Source of the DNA: Polyangium spumosum | GTDB lineage: Bacteria; Myxococcota_A; Polyangia; Polyangiales; Polyangiaceae | NCBI RefSeq assembly: GCF_009649845.1 | Contig: NZ_WJIE01000010.1 | Span: forward strand, 62,001 to 126,000 | Direction of reading: 5' to 3' | DNA length: 64,000 nucleotides | Shown here: positions 8,541 through 16,500 of the stretch, in pieces | Layout: every line of letters starts with the position of its first letter | Position numbering within the stretch: position 1 is the stretch's first letter | Made by a program: the position numbers and the translations under genes | The notes under the pieces: generated by a model | Databases searched by the model: none | What the model saw: only the letters and a program-made list of their open reading frames with translations | Told to the model about the DNA's origin: nothing

Positions 8541-9551
8541 CTACTTGAGGATCGAGCCGAGGTCTTGCTCGACCTGCTCTGCCGTCTGCGCGGGGACCTT
8601 CGCGTAGAGGCGCGTGCGCTCGGTGCGCACGAAATAATCCGGTTTGCCTGCGGGATCCGCGGCCGGGACACGCACGAGCTCGAGGAAGCCGAGCGACGAG
8701 CCCGCCGCGTACTCCACGCGGAGCACGTCCTGCTTGCCCGCGGGCTCGTTCATCACGTAGTCCGTCGGCCGCAGCCGATCGAGCTTCGCCATGAAGTTCG
8801 CCGCCGTCTCGTCCTTTTGATCGGCTGCTGCGGGATCTGCCCAGAACCGCTTGCCCTCGGGCCCGCCGCGCACGAGCTTTCGCTTCTTCTCGCCGGCCGA
8901 GAGCTCCGCCGACGAGATCTCGGCCTCCTTGAAGCCGTGCAGCTCCCGCTCCACGAGGCGCGACTCGGCCGTGTCGAGGTCTCGCATGGCGGCGCCGTCG
9001 ATCACGTAGGCCTCGCCCGACTGCGGATCACGCACGTACCTGTCGCCGCCGCCGGGCGTCGTGCCGCCCAGCACGAGCTTGCGCTCGGCGCCGCCGATCG
9101 TGACCGTGAGCGTGCCCTCGGGCTCCGCGAGCCCGAACTCGGCTGCGCGATCGTCCGGGATGCGGCCGAGCGCGCGGATCGCCTTCAGCGGCGCGAGCGC
9201 GTCGACGAGCTTCTGGGCCACGCCCACGCCGACGAACTCGGTCTTCGTCTTGGCGCCGGGCGCGGGCGGCGGCGCGCCTGCGTCGGGGTTCACGGGCGGA
9301 GGGGTCGCCTCGCGCTCGAGCGTCCCGAGGTAATAGGCGCCGAGTTTGTCCGACTTCGTCTCGAGCGAGACCTTGCGGTTCTTGCCCTCGAAGACGACCT
9401 TCACGACGTCGGCGGGCCGGCCGGGCCACACCGTCGCTTCGGTCTGCACGAGCGCCTTCGGCTGCTCGTCGCGGGTCCACACGGCCACCGCGCTGGCCGA
9501 CGCCAGCACGAAGAGCCCCACGTGGACGAAGAGGCCGCGTCCCACGTTCAT
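8541..9551 (-). CDS. DUF4340 domain protein, last gene of Gld-type ABC operon
   Basis: The 336-residue product has one N-terminal membrane anchor (about residues 7-25) and a large periplasmic part with repeated beta-type units (for example FGLAEPEGTLTVTIGG and RYVRDPQSGEAYVIDG). This is the pattern of DUF4340 proteins, which are commonly encoded beside GldA/GldF/GldG-like ABC transporters. The ATG at 9551 overlaps the stop of the GldG-like gene by 4 bp, so it is the fourth member of a tightly coupled operon. It probably forms an extracytoplasmic part of the complex. Transported substrate is unknown. A Pro-rich linker lies near residue 90. Confidence 0.85.
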   Translation of the reverse strand: MNVGRGLFVHVGLFVLASASAVAVWTRDEQPKALVQTEATVWPGRPADVVKVVFEGKNRKVSLETKSDKLGAYYLGTLEREATPPPVNPDAGAPPPAPGAKTKTEFVGVGVAQKLVDALAPLKAIRALGRIPDDRAAEFGLAEPEGTLTVTIGGAERKLVLGGTTPGGGDRYVRDPQSGEAYVIDGAAMRDLDTAESRLVERELHGFKEAEISSAELSAGEKKRKLVRGGPEGKRFWADPAAADQKDETAANFMAKLDRLRPTDYVMNEPAGKQDVLRVEYAAGSSLGFLELVRVPAADPAGKPDYFVRTERTRLYAKVPAQTAEQVEQDLGSILK

Positions 9552-11506
9552 GCCTTCCTCCCGGCCGTGCGGCGCGATCGCCGCGTCACGAGGAGCCCCA
9601 CGCCGAAGAGGAGCGCTGGAGCCCCGATGATCGTCCCGTAGAACCAGAACACGTCCTTCTGCTTCGTGTGCTCGATCCGCACGTCCTCGGGCGTCACGAT
9701 CTCTCCGCTGAAGCTCTCGTCGCCGCCGAGCCAGCGCACCGCGTCCACCACGAAGAGCTGGTTCGTCTCGGCGACGCCGAGCGCGAGGTCGCTGAGCGCG
9801 TCCGCGTCTGCGACCACGAAGGCGCGCATCTCCTGCGGGCCCTTCACCTTCGACTTGTCCGCGCCGTCGCCGATCGGCTTCGTCACCGCGGCGGCGAGGT
9901 TGTGCGTCGTCTTCTTCTCGTCGCCGTCGAGCTCGTAGTTGCCGTTCTTGTCGGCGAACACGCCTCCCGACGAGCGGAGCACGAAGTCCACCTTCGGCTC
10001 GGATCCGGCTTTCTTGTCGAGCGAGCCCGCGACGGGCACGAGCACCACCGCGCGCTGCGAGACGCGGCTGAGCGTCGAGACCGAGGCGTGCGACGAGAAG
10101 CGGTTCGACACGAGGTTCGCCTTGTCCGAGGCGTTGCGGCGCCGCGGCACGAAGAGCTGATCCGTCGTGGCGAGCACCGTCGGATCGAACGAGAGATCCG
10201 CGATCGCGGCGAGCGGGGCGAGGTCGCCCTTCGTCTCTGGATCCAGCGCGAGGAGCAGCTTGCCGCCGCGCGCCGCGTACTTCTCGAGCGAGGTGACCTC
10301 CTCGGGCAAGAACGCCTGCGTCGGGCCGAGCACCACGACGATCGACGCGTCCTCGGGCACCGTGTTGGCGAGGCCCTGCGGCATGCCGAGGTCCTTCACG
10401 ACGTAGTTCTGGCTCTCCAGCAGGCGCCGCAGGATCTTCGCCGTCCGGCCCTCGGCTGCCGCCGCGCCCGCGGCCTCGTTGAGCTCGCCGTGCCCGACCG
10501 TGAAGTAGGCCGTGCGTTGCTCCTTCATCGCCTTGAGGAGGGCCTTCTGGAAGTCGGCGTCGAGCGTCTTCAGCTTCGCCGCCGCCTTGTTCATCTCCTT
10601 GTCGAGCGTGAGCGTCTCGCGCGTCGGCCCGCGCAGGATCACGATCACCGCGTCCTGCGTGACCTTGTTGTCCTTCGCGAGCTGCGGGTGGAGCAGCCGG
10701 TCGTAGAAGCCGTACTTGAAGTTCGGCGCGCTCCTCGCGATGTCCGCGAGGTAACCCTCGACCTCCGTACCCACGTCGTTCAGGGGCGGGAAGAACGCGC
10801 GCACCTCCACGGTGTCCGGCGCGCTCGTCACGATCTTCTTCGTCGACTCGCTGGCCTTCGCCGTGCGGAAGTACGAGAAGTCGGCCTTCACGTCGAGCTC
10901 GCCGGCCGCGTACGTGAACAGCGCCGCGTAGGCCACCGCGAGCGAGAGCGACAGGCCCGCGATGGTCGCCGCGCGCACGCGACGGACCTCCACGCGGGGC
11001 GCGCGCCGCATGGGCGCGAGCGCGATCTCGCCGAAGACGAGCGGCAGGACCGACACGAGGATCAGGACGACCCACGCGACCGTGCTGGCCCCGTCGAAGC
11101 GGGCGCGTTTGTCCGGGGTCGCGTCGAGGATCCCGAGCGCGCGCCTGCCGACCTCGGTGTTCGCCGCGAAATAGATCGCGAGCGCCACGAGCCCGAGCGC
11201 CGAGAAGATCGAGAGCGTGCGCTCGATCTTGCGCCGCTCCGGATCCTTCTCGCCCGACGCGTGTACGAACCGGAGCGCCGTCGCCCCCACGGCGCCGAGC
11301 GCGCCGAGCGCGGAGAACACGAGCCGCGCCGACTCGATGTTGCCGAGCAGCCGCTCGCCGATGAAGACGAGCACGAGCGAGCCCACGAACGCGGGCACGA
11401 GGAAGGGCGCCCAGCCCGGCGCCGCGGCGGGCTTCTCCGCGCTGCCTGCCTTCGCCTCGGGCGCCTTCTCGGCGGCCGGGGCCGCCTCTTTCGGTTTCAG
11501 CGCCAT
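9548..11506 (-). CDS. GldG-like ABC transporter auxiliary subunit
   Basis: This 652-residue membrane protein belongs to the ABC_transp_aux (GldG-like) group. After an Ala/Lys-rich start there are about five transmembrane segments within residues 33-215. A long extracytoplasmic region follows, with the family pattern AFFPPLNDVGTEVEGYL, YFTVGHGEL and IVVVLGPTQAFLPEEV. A last membrane helix near the C-terminus ends in RRSRR. In Bacteroidota GldG works with GldA and GldF in gliding; in other phyla the same set is an ABC exporter of unknown cargo. The start overlaps the permease gene by 10 bp and the end overlaps the DUF4340 gene by 4 bp. Confidence 0.88.
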   Translation of the reverse strand: MALKPKEAAPAAEKAPEAKAGSAEKPAAAPGWAPFLVPAFVGSLVLVFIGERLLGNIESARLVFSALGALGAVGATALRFVHASGEKDPERRKIERTLSIFSALGLVALAIYFAANTEVGRRALGILDATPDKRARFDGASTVAWVVLILVSVLPLVFGEIALAPMRRAPRVEVRRVRAATIAGLSLSLAVAYAALFTYAAGELDVKADFSYFRTAKASESTKKIVTSAPDTVEVRAFFPPLNDVGTEVEGYLADIARSAPNFKYGFYDRLLHPQLAKDNKVTQDAVIVILRGPTRETLTLDKEMNKAAAKLKTLDADFQKALLKAMKEQRTAYFTVGHGELNEAAGAAAAEGRTAKILRRLLESQNYVVKDLGMPQGLANTVPEDASIVVVLGPTQAFLPEEVTSLEKYAARGGKLLLALDPETKGDLAPLAAIADLSFDPTVLATTDQLFVPRRRNASDKANLVSNRFSSHASVSTLSRVSQRAVVLVPVAGSLDKKAGSEPKVDFVLRSSGGVFADKNGNYELDGDEKKTTHNLAAAVTKPIGDGADKSKVKGPQEMRAFVVADADALSDLALGVAETNQLFVVDAVRWLGGDESFSGEIVTPEDVRIEHTKQKDVFWFYGTIIGAPALLFGVGLLVTRRSRRTAGRKA

Positions 11507-12219
11507 CGCCGCGCCTCCAGCGTCTTGGTGGCCGCGAGCAGGAAGAAGTACGTGACGGCCACGTAATAGACCACGTTCTCGAGCTTCAGGACCCCGGTCA
11601 TGAAGGGGAACTGCCGCTGATGGTGCAGCGCGAGCCCGGAGAGCACGCTGTTCACCGGCGGCTCGGTCACCTTCGCGACGAGCCAGAGCGTCACCATCAC
11701 CGCGAGCATGAGCCCGCCGAGGATCGCCGCCATCACCTGGCTACGGCTCACGGCCGAGGTGAACATCCCGATCGAGAGCGCCGCCGAGCCGAGCAGCACG
11801 ATGCCCGCGTAGCCCACGGCCACGTGCCCGAGGCTCACCTTGCCGTTCACGAAGATGAGCAGCGGCATGTACACGCTGATCAGCGTGATGAGCGCGATCA
11901 TCGCGAGCGCCGCGAGGTACTTGCCCACGATGATCTCGATGTCCCGGATCGGCGCCGTGTTGAGCAAGACCAGCGTGCCGCGCTCCCGCTCCCCGGCGAG
12001 CAGCGGGATCGACATGAGCACCGCCACGATCATCGTGACGCCGCTCGCGCCGTTGAAGAACTCGCGCAGCACGTCGGCCGACATGCGCGACCCCGAAAGG
12101 CCGTTCGCGCTGAACCATACGCCCTCGACGAGCAGCGCCGCGGCCCCGATGGCCCAGCCGAGCAGGGATCGGCCGTACGAGCCGATCTCTCTCCCCGCGA
12201 CGAGCAGAGCATTTCTCAT
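11497..12219 (-). CDS. ABC-2 type permease (GldF-like)
   Basis: This 240-residue protein has six hydrophobic segments and no ATP-binding motif. The motif LLAGERERGTLVLLNTAPI is the ABC-2 permease signature found between the second and third helices in NosY, CcmB and GldF-type proteins. Its ATG overlaps the ATPase stop by 4 bp and its end overlaps the GldG-like start by 10 bp, so all four genes should be co-translated. It is the membrane channel of the transporter encoded here. Confidence 0.9.
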   Translation of the reverse strand: MRNALLVAGREIGSYGRSLLGWAIGAAALLVEGVWFSANGLSGSRMSADVLREFFNGASGVTMIVAVLMSIPLLAGERERGTLVLLNTAPIRDIEIIVGKYLAALAMIALITLISVYMPLLIFVNGKVSLGHVAVGYAGIVLLGSAALSIGMFTSAVSRSQVMAAILGGLMLAVMVTLWLVAKVTEPPVNSVLSGLALHHQRQFPFMTGVLKLENVVYYVAVTYFFLLAATKTLEARRWR

Positions 12220-13310
12220 GTCCCGCTCCCGTCCTCTTTCTCTGCCGCGGCGTCCTTCGCCCCGGCATCACCCTCGCCGGCCGAAGCGCGCGCCTTCTTC
12301 GCGCCCTTCTTGCCGGCCCGCCTCTTCCTCGGCGCGGCCTCTGTGCCGTCGCCCTTCGTCTCGGGGCCCGCGAGCTCCAGGAACACCGTCTCGAGCTCCC
12401 GCTCGCCGCGGCGCACCTCGAGCAGCCCGATCCCGGCCGTCACGAGCGCGTGGCACACCGCCTCGCGCGCGTCGCCTCCGGACTCGATCTGGAGCGTGAC
12501 GACGCCCGCGCCCTCCTCCGTCGCGTCGATCACCTCGACCGACACGACGCCCGAGACGGCGCTCGCGGCCTCCTTGGCCTTCTCCTCGTCGCCGCGCACC
12601 GTCACCTCGACGCGCTGGTTCTTGAGGAGCTTCGAGCTGAGCTCGGCCTCGGTGCCGCTCGCGGCGATCTGGCCCTCGCGGATCACGAGGATGCGGTCGC
12701 ACGTCTCGCTGATCTCGCCGAGAATGTGGGAGGACAAAAGGATCGTGTGTTCGCCCTTGAGGCCGCGGAGCAGCTCGCGCATCTCCACGATCTGCACGGG
12801 ATCGAGGCCGCTGATCGGCTCGTCCAGCACGAGCAGCTTCGGCCCGTGCACGATGGCCTGGGCGATGCCGACGCGTTGCTTGTACCCGTGCGACAGGGAC
12901 GCGATGAGCTGGTCCTGCACCTCGGCGAGCCCCGTCGCCTCGAGCACCTCGGGCACGCGTTTGTCCGCGGAGGCCTTCGAGAGGCCCCGCAGGCGCGCGG
13001 CGAAGTGCAGGTAGGCGCGGACCGTCATCTCGCCGTAGAGCGGAGGTGTGTCCGGCAGGTAGCCGATCAGCGACCGCACCTCGTGTGGGCTCTCCACGAC
13101 GTCGAGCCCGTTCACGCGGACGGAGCCCGACGAGGGGAGGAGATCACAGGCGAGGATGCGGAGCGTGGTGGTCTTTCCGGCGCCGTTGAGCCCGAGCAAG
13201 CCCACGATCTCGCCGGCTTCGATGGAGAACGAGAGCGGCCCGACGGCCCTCCTCTCCCCGTAGTACTTGTAGAGGTCGACGATTTCGATCACGGCAAAAG
13301 CCTTCGTCAT
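12216..13310 (-). CDS. ABC transporter ATP-binding protein (GldA-like)
   Basis: This is the ATPase of the Gld-type exporter. Within 364 residues I see Walker A GLNGAGKTT, a Q-loop region, the signature variant SLSHGYKQR, Walker B LLVLDEPISGLDP and a switch His in LLSSHILGE. The last 40 residues form an Ala/Lys/Glu-rich tail absent from most GldA-type ATPases. The frame is open far upstream to 14018, but that stretch is antisense to the alpha-2-macroglobulin gene. The ATG at 13310 gives the normal ATPase N-terminus. It heads the operon, and a TTATAA hexamer lies 30 bp upstream. Confidence 0.92.
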   Translation of the reverse strand: MTKAFAVIEIVDLYKYYGERRAVGPLSFSIEAGEIVGLLGLNGAGKTTTLRILACDLLPSSGSVRVNGLDVVESPHEVRSLIGYLPDTPPLYGEMTVRAYLHFAARLRGLSKASADKRVPEVLEATGLAEVQDQLIASLSHGYKQRVGIAQAIVHGPKLLVLDEPISGLDPVQIVEMRELLRGLKGEHTILLSSHILGEISETCDRILVIREGQIAASGTEAELSSKLLKNQRVEVTVRGDEEKAKEAASAVSGVVSVEVIDATEEGAGVVTLQIESGGDAREAVCHALVTAGIGLLEVRRGERELETVFLELAGPETKGDGTEAAPRKRRAGKKGAKKARASAGEGDAGAKDAAAEKEDGSGT

Positions 13311-13536
13311 GCGTCGCCGTTTCCCCGGCGACGGCGCCCTTATAACAGAAGCTCGGGCCCGTGATTCCCGACCTCGTCGGGATCCGACGCCCCGAAGCGC
13401 CCTCGACCGCCCAGGGCAGCCGCGCCCGGGGGGCGAGCCTCGCCGCTCGGGGGGATCCCTCGGTACGTTCAGCGTTTCCACGCGATCCCGCTCATCGGCC
13501 TTGCCGCCGGGCCGGGCCCGCGAGAAGAGCCGCGCC

Positions 13537-16500
13537 ATGACGGCGCGAGCCATGTTTCCAGGTCCCCGCAACGCTTTCCTCGCGGTCGCCGCGATGGCCC
13601 TCGGCATGGCCTGCATGCAGGGAAGCCGTCCGCCCGAGGTCGCGCCGCGCGGCACGCTCGTGCCCGGCGCGGCAGACGGCGCGACGACCGTCGATACACG
13701 CGGGGCCTTTGGCGTCGTGTTCGGTACGCCGCGCGGCGAGACGATCGACCCGCCCGAGGTGAGCCTCGTCTTCAACCGCCCGATGCGCCCGCTCGAGCTC
13801 GCGGGGGACGAGAGCGCGCCGCCCGCGTCGATCTCGCCCGCCGTGCCCGGACGATGGCAGTGGGTCGGCACGAACGCGCTCTCGTTCGTGCCGGAGAAAC
13901 GGCTGCCGCGCGCCACCGCCTTCGTCGTCAAGGTCCCGGCCGGCACGAAGGCGCTCGACGGTTCCACGCTCGAGAAAAACTTCGAGCTCCGCTTCACGAC
14001 GGCGCGGCCCGAGGTCACGTCGGTCGAGCCTTACGATGGGTCGGATGGCCTGCGGCCCGACGCGAAGTTCACGCTCCGCTTCAACCAGCCCGTCGACGAT
14101 CGCGCGATCGAGCGCGCCGTGTCGGTCATCGTCGCCGAGAAGACGCGCGCGTTCTCCCTGCGTCGCCCCGATCCGCAGAACGAGCAGCTCGTGGAGATCG
14201 TCCCGCGCGCGCCGCTGCCGCTCGAATCGCAGATCTTGCTCGACGTGAAGGGCCTCGCGGGCAAGGAGGGGCCCCTCCCCGCCGCGAAGGAGGAGCGCTT
14301 CACCTTCATGACCTACCTCCCGCTCGCCGTGAAGGAGCTGCCGTGTGATCACGACACGCCGCGCGGCAAGTGCGCGCCCGACGGCGGCGTCGGCATCTAC
14401 CTCACGACGCCGGTCAAGCTCGGCGATCTGAAGAAGGCCGTGCGCTTCGAGCCGAAGATCGCCGTCACGTGGCCCTCGTGGCTCGACGACGATCACACGA
14501 CGAGCGGCGTCACCGTCTACGGCGCGTTTCCCCCGGGGAAAAACGTCAAGGTCATCGTCCAGAAGGGCCTCAAGGACGAGCACGGGCAGACGCTCGGGGC
14601 CGACTACCGCGGCGACGTCGCCTTCGACGATCTCTGGCCCAAGGCCGACATCGGCCTGCGCGGCAGCGTCTTCGAGCCCGCCGCGCGCCGCGAGATCCCG
14701 ATCGACTCCATCAACACGAACGACCTCGAGCTCGTCGTCGCCCCGCTCTCACCCGCGGACGCGATCCGCCTGCAGGACGATCCGTACGGCGCGGGCCGCG
14801 CGCCCTCGTACAAAGACATCCTCGCTTTGCCCGGCGCGAAGGTCTCGAAGCTCGCCGCGAACGCGCCGCTCAACAAGCCTTCGCGGCACGCCGTGAAGAC
14901 CGAGGAGGCGCTCGGCGGCAAGGACGCGCGTGGCGCGATCGCGCTCGGCATCCGCTACACGGGCTGGCCCGGATCGAACCACCAGCGCGTCGTGACGAAC
15001 ACCGCGATCGCCAAGGTTAGCGATCTCGCGGTGAGCGGCAAACTCTCGGCGCGTGGCTCGCTCCTGTGGATCAGCCGCCTCTCGTCGGCCGCTCCGGTCA
15101 AGGGCGCCGAGGTCTCGATCCAGACGCCCGGCGAGGCGCCGATCGGCCCGCTCCGCTCCGACGACAGCGGCTTCATCACGCTGCCGAAGGAGGTCTGGTC
15201 CCGCGGGAGCTCGGCCGCGGACAGGTCCGTCATCGTCATCAAGGACGGCAACGATTGGACCTACAAGCATCTGACGGACACGCTCGACAGCTGGCGCTTC
15301 GACATGCAGGTCGATCCGGGGCCGGACCGGCCGTTCGGCCTCATGTTCACCGATCGCGGCATCTACCGGCCCGGCGACACGGTCCACATCAAGGGCATCT
15401 TCCGCAAAGAGGGCAACCCAGGCACCGTCACGCCCGCGGGCCTGCCCGTGGAGATCAGGGTCGAGGGCCCCGACGGCGACGAGATCTCCTCGCGCACCGA
15501 GACGCTCTCGCCCTTCGGCACCACGTCGATCGACGTCGCCGTTCCACGCGCGGGGAGGCTCGGGACGTACTCGATCCGCGCCACGGTGCAGGAAGGGAAC
15601 CCGGGCTGGGCCGACGTGAGCTCCGACTTCGAGGTCGCCGAGTACCGCCCGGCCGAGTTCGCGGTCTCGGTCGAGAGCGACAAACCGAGCTACGTGCGCG
15701 GCGACAAGGCGAAGTGGATCGCGCGCGGCGATTACCTCTACGGCGCGCCCATGGCCGGCGCGGATGCGCGCGTCGTCGTCACGCGCGGCGAGGCCACGTT
15801 CCGCCCGCCGAACACCGATGGTTTCACCGTCGACGAGGACACGTTCCACGCGGACTTCACCGATCGATCCACGCGAGAAGGCGAGATCCACAGCCGCACG
15901 GACAAACTCGACGGCAAGGGCACGCTCCCGATCGAGGCCACGCTCGCGCTCCCGGGCCAGCGCGGACCCGAGCGCGTCACGGCCGAGGCCGAGGTAAACG
16001 ACGTCTCGCGCCAGTACATCGCGGGCAGCACCACGGCCATCGTGCACCCGGCCGAGTTCTATGTCGCGCTGCGCACGGGGGCCGACCTCTTCGTCGACGC
16101 GGGCAAACCTGTCAGCCCCGAGGTCTTCGCCGTCGATCCCAGGGGCGCGCGTGTCGCGGGTGTCCCCATCAAGCTCGAGCTCGTGTCGCGCACGTGGAGC
16201 GTCGCGAAACAAGCGACCTCCGGCGGCCTCGCGCACACCGTGGCCGAGCCCGTCGATCGTGTCGTCGAGAGCTGCACGGTCACGACCACCAGCGGCGACA
16301 AACCTGCCTCGTGCAAGCTCACGCCGGCCGCGTCGGGCTACCACATCGTCCACGCGACCGCGGTCGACGCGCGGAAGAACCCGGTCGGCGCCGCGGATCC
16401 GCTCTACGTCTTCGGCGGCGCGAGCGGGGGCGGCTTCGGCGACAGCGACAGGCTCGTCGTCGAGCTCGTCGCCGACAAGGAGAGCTACGAGGTCGGCGAC

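Noticed and set aside
9668-11566. A 632-codon plus-strand open frame across the GldG-like gene
   Set aside because: Composition is Arg/His/Glu-rich, as in antisense frames; the minus-strand protein has membrane segments and family motifs.
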